The notes under the pieces: model-generated
What the model saw: only the letters and a program-made list of their open reading frames with translations
Database searches by the model: none
What the model was told of the DNA's origin: nothing
In this document: positions 7,199 to 15,433 of the stretch, piece by piece
How the letters are laid out: each line of letters opens with the position of its first letter
How positions within the stretch are numbered: position 1 is the first letter of the stretch
NCBI GenBank assembly: GCA_900548615.1
Contig: URKW01000028.1
Span: forward strand, 1 to 20,448
Length of the DNA stretch: 20,448 nucleotides
Origin: an uncultured Eubacteriales bacterium
GTDB lineage: Bacteria > Bacillota > Clostridia > Oscillospirales > Oscillospiraceae
Direction of reading: 5' to 3'
Position numbers and translations under genes: made by a program

Positions 7199-7818
7199 GC
7201 GTTCATGCCCTGCTTCATATAGGGATTGTACTTCCGCTCATAGTCCATGTCGGTGGCGGAGTCGTGGCCGGGATAGACGGTGTACTGCCCCTCCAGCCGG
7301 CCCAGACGGGCCAGAGACTTCAACATAGCACGGTAGTCGCCGCCGGGGAAGTCGCACCGGCCGCAGTTGCCCCGGAACAGCGTGTCGCCGGAGAAAATAA
7401 CGCGCTGGCCCTCCACCAGCAGCGACACGGAACCCTCGGAGTGGCCCGGCGTTTCCATCACATCCAGCGTCAGACCGCCCACCGTCAGCTTGTCGCCCTC
7501 CTTGTAGTACCGCTGGTTCTTCTCGCCCAGCCGGGGGAACCGCAGCTCGCCGCCTGCGCCGTCCACGGCGTCGGCGCGGTGGATATAGACCGGCAGCTCC
7601 GGCCATTTTTCCAGCAGACCCGCCACGCCGGTGTAGTGGTCAAAGTGGCCGTGGGTCAGCAGGATCATGGTGGGGGTGCAGCCGGAGGAGGCGATCATGG
7701 CGGCGATCCGTTCCGGCTCGTCACCGGGGTCGATGACGGCGCAGACCTTGGCTTCCTCGTCGCAGAGGATGTAGCAGTTGGTCATGATGGGGCCCACCAT
7801 CAGAGACAGTACCTTCAT
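7195..7818 (-). CDS. Metallo-beta-lactamase-fold hydrolase, glyoxalase-II-like
   Basis: This 207-residue protein has the full set of metal ligands of the fold: T-H56-G-H58-F-D60-H61, H126 (TPGHSEGS), D145 (FSGDTLFRG) and H185 (YPGHDSATD). This is the YqgX/YcbL-like small glyoxalase II group, likely cutting a thioester such as S-lactoyl-bacillithiol or a similar compound; the substrate is not certain. It is complete and short, without the C-terminal extra domain of classical GloB. AAGGAGGGCGCTTGC precedes the ATG. It starts 13 bases after dtd and its stop overlaps the hemZ start. Confidence 0.87.
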   Translation of the reverse strand: MKVLSLMVGPIMTNCYILCDEEAKVCAVIDPGDEPERIAAMIASSGCTPTMILLTHGHFDHYTGVAGLLEKWPELPVYIHRADAVDGAGGELRFPRLGEKNQRYYKEGDKLTVGGLTLDVMETPGHSEGSVSLLVEGQRVIFSGDTLFRGNCGRCDFPGGDYRAMLKSLARLGRLEGQYTVYPGHDSATDMDYERKYNPYMKQGMNA

Positions 7819-7831
7819 GCAAGCGCCCTCC

Positions 7832-8278
7832 TTACAGCTGGTCGGTGTCCACCACCAGCGTCAGCGGGCCGTCGTTCAGGCTGTCCACCTGCATGTAGGC
7901 GCCGAACTCGCCGGTCTCGGTGTGGAAGCCCTTGGCGCGGCACAGCTCCACGAACTTCTCGTACAGGGGGATGGCCACATCAGGCCGCGCGGCGGCCAAA
8001 AATTCGGGGCGGCGGCCCTTCTTGCAGTTGCCGTACAGGGTGAACTGGGAAACCACCAGCAGCTCGCCCTTCACCTCGTCCAGACTGCGGTTCATCTTGC
8101 CGTTCTCGTCCTCGAAGATGCGAAGGCCCGTCAGCTTGTCCGCCAGCTTGACGGCCTGGGCCTCGGTGTCCTCATGGGTGATGCCCAGTAGGATCAGGAA
8201 GCCCTCGCCGATCTGGCCATGTACTTTTCCGTCGATGGTGACGGAGGCGTGTTTCACGCGGGTCAATACAGCGCGCAT
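7832..8278 (-). CDS. dtd: D-aminoacyl-tRNA deacylase
   Basis: This 148-residue Dtd is complete. It begins MRAVLTRVKHASVTIDG, carries the catalytic-pocket motif SQFTLYGNCKKGRRPEF (SQFTL at 77-81) and the NDGPLTLVVDT segment (Gly-cisPro-type motif at 137-138). It removes D-amino acids, and glycine from mis-charged tRNA, acting as a dimer. The frame is open further upstream, but the ATG at 8278 has AAGGAGAACAAATT in front and aligns with the family start, so the longer version is rejected. relA-dtd is a common Firmicutes pair; here a 146-bp repeat element separates them. Confidence 0.93.
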   Translation of the reverse strand: MRAVLTRVKHASVTIDGKVHGQIGEGFLILLGITHEDTEAQAVKLADKLTGLRIFEDENGKMNRSLDEVKGELLVVSQFTLYGNCKKGRRPEFLAAARPDVAIPLYEKFVELCRAKGFHTETGEFGAYMQVDSLNDGPLTLVVDTDQL

Positions 8279-8361
8279 AATTTGTTCTCCTTTATACAAA
8301 TAGTATTCAATCGATGCGGGGGGGGGAATGCCGATATGCGAATAAGGCACAAAAATCAGTT

Positions 8362-8507
8362 GTAGGGGCGGACGACTCTGTCCGCCCTGACGGCGTAAGA
8401 TAGTGCCTTCAAAATCAAGATAGATGCTACGGCAGCATAGCTGCCGAGATCGACACTAAAAACATGCCACCGGCATATTTTTTTAACGTGTCGACGTCGG
8501 CCCCTAC
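8362..8507 (+). repeat. 146-bp MITE-like element, copy A
   Basis: The ends are GTAGGGGCGGACGAC and GTCGACGTCGGCCCCTAC, inverted relative to each other. Inside are three hairpins: GGCGGACGACTCTGTCCGCC, GGCAGC-ATA-GCTGCC, and AAAAACATGCC-ACC-GGCAT followed by TTTTTTT. The last has the form of a rho-independent terminator in both directions. Position by position it agrees with the reverse complement of 13891-14036 over the same 146 bases, with 6 differences by my count. It lies between relA and dtd. No target duplication is clear. Confidence 0.87.
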
Positions 8508-8541
8508 GAAGCGCTTATCGAAGATTTTGCGCCAGTCACTT

Positions 8542-10790
8542 TTACCCCGCCGGCCGTGTCACCTTCATGACCCCCTGGATCTGCTCCAGCCGGCTGGTGA
8601 CGGTTTTCAGCTGCTCCCGGCCCGATACGGAGATGCCCAGATCCAGCAGGGCGAAGCCGTCCGGCGTAGACCGGGCGTTCAGGGACAGCACCCTCGTCTT
8701 GGTGGCCGACAGCACCGTGGACACGTCCACGATCAGGCTGATGCGATCCTTGGCCACCACCTGCAGCATGGTGTGGTATTCCTCGCTGGTCTTGTCGGCC
8801 CAGCTGACCCGGATCCAACGCCCCGCCTCGGCGGGATTGTCCCTGGAGCGCAGTACGTTGGGGCAGTCCGCCCGGTGCACCGACACGCCGTAGCCCCGGG
8901 TGATGAAGCCCACGATATCGTCTCCCGGCACGGGAGAGCAGCACTTGGAGAACTTCACCAGACAGTTGCTGAGACCCTCCACGATGATGCCGTGCTCACC
9001 CTTCCGCTGGGGCACGGCGGGGCGGCCCCACCCCCCCCCCCCCCCCCCCCGGACGAGAACATCACCTCCGGCTGGCCCGCCACAGGCACCTCCGCCTGCC
9101 GCTCGGCCTGATGCTGGTGCAGGATACGCTGGATATCCTCCCGCAGTCGGCCGATGACCTTCAGCGCCGTCACGCCGCCGTAGCCGATGGCGGCGTACAT
9201 ATCGTCCACGGAGTTGAAGCTGAGCTTTTTCAGCACATTGGGCACGTTCTCGTCCGCCAGCAGCTCCTTCAGGGAGACACCGGTGCGCTTCAGCTCCGAC
9301 TCGAAGCTCTGGCGGCCGTTGACGATGTTCTCGTCCCGCTTCTCCCGCTTGAACCACTGGCGGATTTTGCTGCGGGCGTTGCTGGAGCGGGCGATCTTGA
9401 TCCAGTCGCGGCTGGGGCCGTGAGCGCTCTGGCTGGTGGAGACCTCCACCACGTCGCCGTTCTGCAGCCGGTGGTTCAGCGGCACGATGCGGCCGTTCAC
9501 CTTGGCAGACACCATGTGGTTGCCCACGGCGGAGTGGATGTTATAGGCAAAGTCGATGGGCGTGGCGCCGGCAGGCAGGTTGATCACGTCGCCGTTGGGG
9601 GTGAACACGAATACCTCGTCGGCGAACATGTCTACCTTCAGCGAATGGATGAAGTCCTCCGCGTCGGCGCCCTCCTGATTCTCCAGCAGGCGGCGCACCC
9701 ACTCGTAGCGGCCCTCGTCGCCGCCGCCCTGTCCGTTCTGTTTGTACTTCCAGTGGGCGGCGATGCCGTATTCCGCCACCTCGTGCATCTCCTTGGTACG
9801 AATCTGTACCTCAAAGGGGATGCCGCTCTCGCCCACCACCGTGGTGTGCAGGCTCTGGTACAAATTGGGCTTGGGGGTGCCGATATAGTCCTTGAACCGG
9901 CCCAGAATGGGCTTGAACAGGTCGTGAATGATGCCCAGCACGTTATAGCAGTCCGCCACCGTGTCCACGATGACGCGGAAGGCGAACAGGTCGAACACGT
10001 CGTCCAGACTCTTGTTCTGGGTGTACATCTTGCGGTAGATGGAATAGGGGTGCTTCATGCGGCCATACACGGTGGCCTCGATGCCCTCCTCCCGGAGCCG
10101 CGTCACGATCCGGTCGTGGACGGCGGACATGAACCCGTCGTACTCCGCCGCCTTCTCGTCCAGCGCCTCGGTGATCTCCCGGTAGCCCACCGGGTCGAGA
10201 TATTTCAGACTGAGGTCCTCCAGCTCCCACTTCATCTTCTGCATGCCCAGCCGGTGGGCGATGGGCGCGTAGATCTCCATGGTCTCGAAGGATTTCTGCT
10301 TCTGCTTCTCCGGCGTCTGGTACTCCATGGTGCGCATGTTGTGGAGCCGGTCGGAGATTTTGATGAGGATGACGCGGATGTCCTTGCTCATGGCCATCAG
10401 CATCTTCCGCAGGTTCTCCATCTGCTCCTCCTCCTTGGAGGTGTAGTGGACGCGGGTCAGCTTGCTGACGCCCTCCACCAGATCGGCGATGGTGGGGGAA
10501 AACAGCTTGGCCAGCTGCTCGTGGGTGGCCTCGGTATCCTCAATGGTGTCGTGCAGCAGCGCCGCCACAATGGATTCGCTGTCCAGATGCAGCTCCTCCG
10601 CCACGATCTGAGCCACCGCCAGCGGGTGGGTCACAAAGGGCGAGCCGTCCTTGCGCAGCTGCGGGCCGTGCAGGTCCCGGGCAAACTCATAGGCCTGCCG
10701 TATCTGCTGGAAGTTGGCGGAGGGGTTATAGCCCCGCACGGTGTCCTCCAGATGCTGATAGATGGCCTCGATATCTGCGGTCTTGCTCAT
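8542..10790 (-). CDS. relA: Bifunctional (p)ppGpp synthetase/hydrolase, frameshifted
   Basis: This long RSH enzyme should be about 750 residues. Order: HD hydrolase domain with HDTIED (H80-D85); synthetase domain with VYGRMKHPYSIYRKM (241-255), GRFKDYIGTPKPNLYQSLHTT (RFKD at 298-301) and EVQIRT; TGS domain (about 392-450); helical domain; linker; zinc-finger-like CCSPVPGDDIVGFITRGYGV; C-terminal ACT domain. Intact HDxxED together with RxKD points to the Rel type that both makes and breaks (p)ppGpp. The frame breaks at the 20-C run (9031-9050), in the linker near residue 581. Upstream and downstream parts are in different frames, and a run one base longer or two shorter would join them. All domains look intact otherwise, so error is the likely cause. 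ATG 10790 overlaps the recJ stop (ATGA), with GGAGGAGGTG before it. Confidence 0.9.
9026..9050. other. 20-base homopolymer C run that breaks the relA frame
   Basis: Twenty C in a row (9031-9050), preceded by CCCCA, code for glycines on the minus strand in the poorly conserved linker before the RelA zinc-finger-like domain. The frames on its two sides do not match. Runs this long are easily miscalled, and the rest of the window has nothing like it except the suspect G-rich left end. Confidence 0.85.
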
Positions 10791-12889
10791 TGGATGGCAC
10801 CTCCTCCCCGTCCTGTGGTCTCCGCGTCAGCCAGACGCTGTATGTATACGGAATCCTCCAGATGGACTTTTTTATCCTTTCCCGCCAGATGCAGCGTCAC
10901 GCTGTCGCCCTGCGCCGAAACGTCCAGCAGGCCCCGTTCCTGAAACACCGCCAGACAGAACGCGCCCCGCAGGAACGCGTCGGTCTTGCCCAGCGCCGCG
11001 CTCAGCGACCGCAGCAGCGGCAGATACGCCGTGTGCAGCCCGTCCTCCGGCACCAGATGCTCCAGCGCCCGCCATACGGTCACGTACTGCTCGCGGGTGG
11101 GCAGCATCCGCCGTGCATTCCTGGCGGACACCGTGCCGCCGCCGGTGCATTGCCGCACCAGCGCCAGCGACTCCTGCTCCCGGCTGCTGGCCAGCAGCGA
11201 GGGCCGGATATCCACCATTTGCAGCTGCATGGTGCGGTTGCCCCGGAATTCGTTGACCTGTAAATAGAAGGCCGCGTCCACCCGGTCGCCCTCGGCACAG
11301 CCGCAGGCGGAGGAGGTGGTGGAGAAGAAAATGCCGTCAAACTGGGCGCTTCCCTTGCCCAGCCGCAGCTTCAAATGCCGGTTCTGGCCCACGTTCTGCG
11401 TCCGCAGCAGCGTGGCACCCATCAGGCAGAACAGGGGCCGGGCGTTGCCGCTGCCGTAGGGCTCCAGTGCGCTCAGCGCCTCCACCTCCTGTAACGTGAC
11501 ACGACCGGGCTGATGCAGCTCCATGTCGATCTCCAGCACCGATTCCGGCGCCTTGCCCACCCAGTACTCGGCGGCGTATTGGTTCATCCGCTCCCGGAAG
11601 GCGGGGATGTTGGCCTCGTCAATGGTAAAGCCCGCCGCCAGCTCGTGGCCGCCGAAGCCCAGCAGCAGGTCGGAGCAGCTCTCCAGCGCGGCGAACAGGT
11701 TGAAGCCGCCCCAGCTGCGGCAGGAGCCCTTGCCCACCCCGCCGTTGAGGTGGATCATAAAGCTGGGACGGGAGTATTTTTCACTGAGGCGCGAGGCCAC
11801 GATGCCCACCACGCCCTGATGCCACGTGTCCGAGGCCAGCACCAGTGCCCGGCGCTCCTCCTCCGGCAGCTGCTCGATCATCTCCTCCGCCTGAGAGTAG
11901 ATGGTCTGCTCCACGCACTGCCGCTCCCGGTTCAGGGCGCACAGCGCCTTGGCCAGCTCCTCCGCCTGGGCGGGATCCTGACACAGCAGCAGGTCGGCCG
12001 CCATGTCCGCCGCACCCATGCGGCCCGCCGCGTTGATGCGGGGCGCCAGCACGAAGCCGATCTGCACCGAGGAGATCTCCCGTCCGGCCAGACCCGCCTC
12101 CTTCAGCAGGGCGTGCAGCCCGATAAAGTCCGAGCGATCCAGCGTGGCAAGGCCCCGGGATACGATGGTGCGGTTCTCGCCGGTCATCTGCATCACGTCG
12201 GCCACGGTGCCCACCGCCGCCAGCGTGCAGTACCGGGAGAACAGAGCCTCCTCCCTGTCGGGGCCGCCCAGCGCCAGCACCAGCTTCAGCGCCACGCCGC
12301 ACCCGGCCAGATGCTTGAAGGGATATTCGCAGTCGCCCCGCCGTGGATCCACCACCGCGCAGGCCACCGGCAGCGTCTCCTTGCACTCGTGGTGATCCGT
12401 CACCACCACGTCCATGCCGATGGAGCGGGCAAAGGCCACCTCCTCCACGCCGGTGATGCCGCAGTCCACCGTCACCAGCAGCGTGGCGCCGCCCTTCCGC
12501 AGCCCCTCGATGGCGTCGCGGCTCAGGCCGTAGCCGTCCTCGATCCGGCGGGGAATGTAGTGCAACACGTCGGCGCCCCGGCTTTTCAGATAGTCCACCA
12601 TGATACACGTGGCGGTGATGCCGTCCACGTCATAGTCTCCAAAAATCGCGATCCTCTCTCCGGCGGCGACAGCCTGTGCGATCCGTTCCACGGCCTTGTC
12701 CATATCCCGCATCAGAAATGGGGAATAGGTCAGCGACGTTTCCTGTGTCAGGAATTCCGCCGCGTCCTCGGCGCATTCCACGCCGCGGCTCGCCAGCACG
12801 CCGGATACCAGGTAGGGATAGCCCGCGTCGGCCAGCCGTTCCGCTGCGGCGCTGTTTTCCTGCGCCACATGCCAGGACGGAAATTTCAT
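10787..12889 (-). CDS. recJ: Single-stranded-DNA-specific exonuclease RecJ
   Basis: This 700-residue RecJ has the DHH phosphoesterase motifs in order: GDYDVDG (84-90), VDCGITG (141-147), VTDHHE (163-168), CGVAL around 203, and the DHHA1 motif GFGGHELAAGF about residue 410. OB-fold and C-terminal parts follow (GRVTLQEVEALSALEPYGSGN, then VQIRT-free beta-rich sequence). It degrades single-stranded DNA 5' to 3' in recombination and mismatch or base repair. The start has AAAGGAGG upstream and a good promoter 45-70 bases away. It is the first gene of an operon with relA, dtd, the hydrolase and hemZ; apt, found between recJ and relA in B. subtilis, is missing. The last ~110 residues are less conserved. 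Confidence 0.93.
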   Translation of the reverse strand: MKFPSWHVAQENSAAAERLADAGYPYLVSGVLASRGVECAEDAAEFLTQETSLTYSPFLMRDMDKAVERIAQAVAAGERIAIFGDYDVDGITATCIMVDYLKSRGADVLHYIPRRIEDGYGLSRDAIEGLRKGGATLLVTVDCGITGVEEVAFARSIGMDVVVTDHHECKETLPVACAVVDPRRGDCEYPFKHLAGCGVALKLVLALGGPDREEALFSRYCTLAAVGTVADVMQMTGENRTIVSRGLATLDRSDFIGLHALLKEAGLAGREISSVQIGFVLAPRINAAGRMGAADMAADLLLCQDPAQAEELAKALCALNRERQCVEQTIYSQAEEMIEQLPEEERRALVLASDTWHQGVVGIVASRLSEKYSRPSFMIHLNGGVGKGSCRSWGGFNLFAALESCSDLLLGFGGHELAAGFTIDEANIPAFRERMNQYAAEYWVGKAPESVLEIDMELHQPGRVTLQEVEALSALEPYGSGNARPLFCLMGATLLRTQNVGQNRHLKLRLGKGSAQFDGIFFSTTSSACGCAEGDRVDAAFYLQVNEFRGNRTMQLQMVDIRPSLLASSREQESLALVRQCTGGGTVSARNARRMLPTREQYVTVWRALEHLVPEDGLHTAYLPLLRSLSAALGKTDAFLRGAFCLAVFQERGLLDVSAQGDSVTLHLAGKDKKVHLEDSVYIQRLADAETTGRGGGAIQ

Positions 12890-12930
12890 GGTTCGCCCGC
12901 CTCCTTTCGTTTCCTTCTATAATAAGCTAT

Positions 12931-12959
12931 AGTATAGCAAATATCCGGAAAAAGGTAAA
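12931..12959 (-). promoter_or_regulatory. Promoter of the recJ-relA-dtd-hemZ operon
   Basis: On the minus strand TTTACC (12959-12954), 17 bases, TATACT (12936-12931) lie upstream of recJ. The sequence is AT-rich and well spaced. It is set back to back with the plus-strand promoter at 12983. Confidence 0.7.
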
Positions 12960-12982
12960 GAAAAAATTCTCTCCCCCTATGG

Positions 12983-13011
12983 TTGCAATCCTTAACGCTA
13001 TCCCGTATAAT
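12983..13011 (+). promoter_or_regulatory. Promoter of the E2-like acyltransferase gene
   Basis: TTGCAA (12983-12988), 17 bases, and a perfect TATAAT (13006-13011), 33 bases before the ATG. A GAGGA ribosome binding site follows at 13034. Confidence 0.78.
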
Positions 13012-13044
13012 AAAAGTTGAAAACCATAGAATCGAGGAATCATC

Positions 13045-13866
13045 ATGCGTCCTGACGGCAAGCGGGTCAAAGACCTTCCGCCCATTGTGGCGGCTATTCC
13101 CTATATCATGCCCAAGCGGTATGACGCCCAGAACACCATTACCGAGTATATTGACGAGGAGCTGATCAAGTCCTACATCCGGGAAAAGCGCCGTACCGGC
13201 GTCCGGATCAACCATATGGCCGTCATCATCGCCGCCTACTACCGGGCCGTGATGTATAACCCCAAGCTGAACTACTTCATCATGAACAGCAAGGTATACA
13301 AGCGGAACCACTTCTGCGTGTCCTTCGTGATCCTGAAGAAGCTGGCGGACGGACGGCCTGACGAAACATCCCTGAAAATTTTCCTGACGCCGGAGGACAC
13401 CGTGTTCTCCATCCAGCAGAAGATCACCGACGCCGTGTCCACCAACGCCGCCACCGAGCAGAAGAACAATACCGACAAGTTCGCCCGGATGATGTTCTCC
13501 ATCCCGCTGCTGCCCAAGCTCGTCATCTGGCTGGCCTACCATCTGGATAAGCTGGGTCTGCTGCCCCGGAAGATCATCGACCTCAGCCCCTTCCATACCA
13601 GCATGTTCATCACCAATCTGGCCTCCATCAAGACCAGCTATATCCACCACCATTGCTACGAGTTCGGCACCACCAGCGTGTTTGTCTGCATGGGCAAGCC
13701 TGTGCCGGATTACATGAGCGGCAATCTCAACAAGAAGATCATGCCGCTGGGCGTGGTGATGGACGAGCGGATCTGCACCGGCTATGAATACGCCGCCTTC
13801 TGCAACGATTTCCGCAAGTTCCTCCGCAAGCCGGAGGAACTGGAGGTTCCCTATCAGGCGGAATAA
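13045..13866 (+). CDS. Stand-alone 2-oxoacid dehydrogenase E2-like acyltransferase-fold protein
   Basis: This 273-residue protein matches the catalytic-domain fold of dihydrolipoyl acyltransferases/chloramphenicol acetyltransferase. Family pieces are RTGVRINHMAVIIAAYYRAV, NYFIMNSKVYKRNHFCVSFV, SPFHTSMFITNLASI, YEFGTTSVFVCMGKP and PLGVVMDERICTGYEYAAF. It has no lipoyl domain and no E1/E3-binding domain, and no dehydrogenase genes are nearby. The usual catalytic motif D-H-R-x-x-D-G appears as D240-E-R-I-C-T-G246, so both the histidine and the aspartate are replaced. From memory, clostridial relatives share this DERIC-G form, so it is probably a family trait and the function is unknown. It has its own promoter and is alone in its transcript; the repeat after it provides a terminator-like hairpin. 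Confidence 0.75.
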   Translation: MRPDGKRVKDLPPIVAAIPYIMPKRYDAQNTITEYIDEELIKSYIREKRRTGVRINHMAVIIAAYYRAVMYNPKLNYFIMNSKVYKRNHFCVSFVILKKLADGRPDETSLKIFLTPEDTVFSIQQKITDAVSTNAATEQKNNTDKFARMMFSIPLLPKLVIWLAYHLDKLGLLPRKIIDLSPFHTSMFITNLASIKTSYIHHHCYEFGTTSVFVCMGKPVPDYMSGNLNKKIMPLGVVMDERICTGYEYAAFCNDFRKFLRKPEELEVPYQAE

Positions 13867-13890
13867 ACGCATTGGGTACAGTAAACGTTT

Positions 13891-14036
13891 GTAGGGGCCG
13901 ACGTCGACACGTTAAGAAAACATGCCCGTGGCATGTTTTTAGTGTCGATCTCGGCAGCTATGCTGCCGTAGCATCTATCTTGAATTTGAAGGCACTATCT
14001 TACGTCGTTAGGGCGGACAGAGTCGTCCGCCCCTAC
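13891..14036 (-). repeat. 146-bp MITE-like element, copy B (inverted)
   Basis: This is the reverse-oriented partner of 8362-8507, with the same length, same ends and about 96% identity by hand comparison. It starts 24 bases after the E2-like gene stops. Its first hairpin on the plus strand, AAACATGCC-CGT-GGCATGTTT followed by TTAG, can serve as that gene's terminator. Both copies lie directly behind gene ends. Confidence 0.87.
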
Positions 14037-14343
14037 GGAATGACCATCGATAGAATTTCATAGGGCGCGATGCCCACATCGCGCCGCCGAACAACGCTTT
14101 GGTGTCTACCGTCGCGCTGCATCAGCGGCAGCGGCGCAAGAAGAAAGTCGATTCGTCATACGCAACGATAACCACCGTGTTCTGTAAACACGTGGTATAA
14201 GGCCGCAAATTTGTAAAAGGGCATAGCGTGCGCGGATTCTTAAACCGCAGGTTTAAGCAGCGTTTTTGGGTACTTTTGCCGCTGTGGGCAAAAGTACCTC
14301 GTCCCCGAGGGGACGAAAATCCCCTCGCACCGACGCGAAGCAT
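14037..14343. other. Gene-free, hairpin-rich intergenic stretch
   Basis: No convincing gene was found. The visible hairpins are GGCGCGATG-CCCA-CATCGCGCC (14064-14085), CTTAAACC-GCA-GGTTTAAG (14239-14257), GGTACTTTTGCC-GCTGTG-GGCAAAAGTACC (14269-14298) and, directly after it, TCGTCCC-CGAG-GGGACGA (14299-14316). The density of perfect stems suggests a composite of dispersed repeats. The minus-strand frame of 87 codons across 14253-14516 has no ribosome binding site and runs through all the hairpins. Confidence 0.5.
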
Positions 14344-14468
14344 CTAAAAACCAAACAGGAAAAGGGAGGACTTCCGTCCTCCCTTTTCCCTACCATATAA
14401 ACCACAAGGCGACAAATCGCCGGGGTATCGTGAAGATACGCCCGCCGTGCAATGCACCGGGCGGTTGT
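14344..14468 (-). ncRNA. Possible small structured RNA
   Basis: On the minus strand a TATAAT box (14480-14475) with a weak TTTGCT -35 (14503-14498) would start an RNA near 14468. That RNA folds readily: CCGCC-GTGC-AAT-GCAC-CG-GGCGG, then GTATC/GATAC with a GGG/CCC base, then GGCGA-CAAA-TCGCC, with ACAA/TTGT able to close all three. It ends in a perfect 14-bp hairpin (14358-14389, loop of 4) followed by TGTTTGGTTTTT. Promoter, compact fold and terminator in ~125 bases look like a small RNA gene. It could equally be part of a dispersed repeat. No known RNA family was recognised. Confidence 0.3.
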
Positions 14469-14474
14469 CATTTC

Positions 14475-14503
14475 ATTATAACGAAAAACGTGGGAAAAGC
14501 AAA
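14475..14503 (-). promoter_or_regulatory. Possible promoter for the minus-strand small RNA
   Basis: Perfect TATAAT (14480-14475) with a poor -35 (TTTGCT at 17 bases or TTGCTT at 16). There is no protein gene to explain it. Confidence 0.35.
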
Positions 14504-14557
14504 CCGATATTTTCACAAAAAATAGCGGAGGCTCTTGTACAAATCGTCAAAAGTTGC

Positions 14558-14600
14558 ACAAAAACCGCTCCCGGAAGGCGCTCCGGAAGCGGTTTGGTGA
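14558..14600 (-). terminator. Terminator of the DUF975 gene
   Basis: AAACCGCTTCCGGA, loop, TCCGGGAGCGGTTT on the minus strand, followed by TTTGTG. The long stem (about 13 bp with one offset base) starts just after the stop codon at 14602. Confidence 0.75.
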
Positions 14601-14601
14601 G

Positions 14602-15390
14602 TCAGCGTTCCGGATCCCAGTCGGAGGGCCCGCCGCCGAAGCGGTCGTCCGCGTGGAACTCCCCGTCGTCCCGCGGCGGCTGACAGCCCACGCCGGACAT
14701 CTGCTTGATGGCCTGGAAGTAGCCGATATCCGTCTGCTGGATATAGGGCATGATCCAGATGCTCAGGATGCCCAGCGTCAGGCCGCACAGGATGATCCAG
14801 CCCAGAAAGCTGAGATCCAGCACAAACAGCTCCCACTTGTGGCCCCGTGTCTGGGCCTTGCTCATGTTCAGCGCCTCCATCACGCCCATCTCCGGATTCT
14901 CACACAGATTATACAGGGCGAAGCGGTAGCGGTATCCGGCGATGATGCCGGGGATGATGAACAGCAGCGACCACAGGAACACGAAGATATACTGCACGAT
15001 CTCCAGCAGGATGATCTTGCCCGCAAACAGGAATCCGTCAAACAGGGTGGTGTAAGGGGTGATAAGCCCCTTGCGCACGTTCATGGTGTACAGGATGTAT
15101 CCCGCGCCCAGCACCGCCGCCACCAGCGATATCACGATGGAGACGAACCACACCGCCGGCGCCGGCAGGTGCAGGATGGGCTCCGTTCCCCGCAGATACA
15201 CCGCCGCCTCCGGCATGTAATCCGCCAGATAGCCGTATACCTCCGCCTGAGGGCTGCCGGACACCAGATAGTCGATGCCGTCCAGCACCAGTCCGATGGC
15301 CAGATAGATCAGCGTGAACACATAGGCCGATTCCCTGGCGTTCTTGGTAATGGCCTTGGCCTCATATTTCAATTGTACCCGATCGAGCAT
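14602..15390 (-). CDS. DUF975 family membrane protein
   Basis: This 262-residue integral membrane protein belongs to the DUF975 group. The family-like stretch is LFIIPGIIAGYRYRFALYNLCENPEMGVMEALNMSKAQTRGHKWELFVLDLSFLGW. About five to six hydrophobic segments are seen (around 24-42, 82-102, 124-150, 185-210), and the cytosolic C-terminal tail is acidic (GEFHADDRFGGGPSDWDPER). The function is unknown in the family. The ATG is supported by AAAGGAGC 10 bases upstream. It has its own promoter, 5' leader and terminator, so it is a single-gene unit, transcribed away from the rnf operon. Confidence 0.82.
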   Translation of the reverse strand: MLDRVQLKYEAKAITKNARESAYVFTLIYLAIGLVLDGIDYLVSGSPQAEVYGYLADYMPEAAVYLRGTEPILHLPAPAVWFVSIVISLVAAVLGAGYILYTMNVRKGLITPYTTLFDGFLFAGKIILLEIVQYIFVFLWSLLFIIPGIIAGYRYRFALYNLCENPEMGVMEALNMSKAQTRGHKWELFVLDLSFLGWIILCGLTLGILSIWIMPYIQQTDIGYFQAIKQMSGVGCQPPRDDGEFHADDRFGGGPSDWDPER

Positions 15391-15433
15391 AAGAAAAAGC
15401 TCCTTTCCATGGCTGCAATGACTTCCTTTTACT

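Noticed and set aside
8279..8350. Longer dtd start at 8350
   Set aside because: The extra 24 residues are not family-like. The ATG at 8278 has the proper ribosome binding site.
9026..9057. Programmed ribosomal frameshift in relA
   Set aside because: No stop-adjacent slippery site with a downstream structure is evident, and RSH genes are not known to use one. Miscalled homopolymer length explains it more simply.
9111..10943. 610-codon plus-strand open frame opposite relA
   Set aside because: The minus strand encodes a clear RSH enzyme here. The long antisense frame follows from GC-rich codon use and has no recognisable family; its protein is a low-complexity His/Val/Leu-rich chain.
11513..12922. 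469-codon plus-strand open frame opposite recJ
   Set aside because: The RecJ motifs on the other strand are unmistakable. This frame runs across the recJ promoter region and has no features of its own.
839..14036. CRISPR-like array from the repeated GTAGGGGC sequences
   Set aside because: The repeats are few, scattered between genes, inverted and of different lengths, with no regular spacers and no cas genes.
14253..14516. 87-codon minus-strand open frame in the hairpin-rich gap
   Set aside because: It has no ribosome binding site, its inner ATG would be at or before the likely transcription start, and it runs through several perfect hairpins. RNA or repeat is the better reading.
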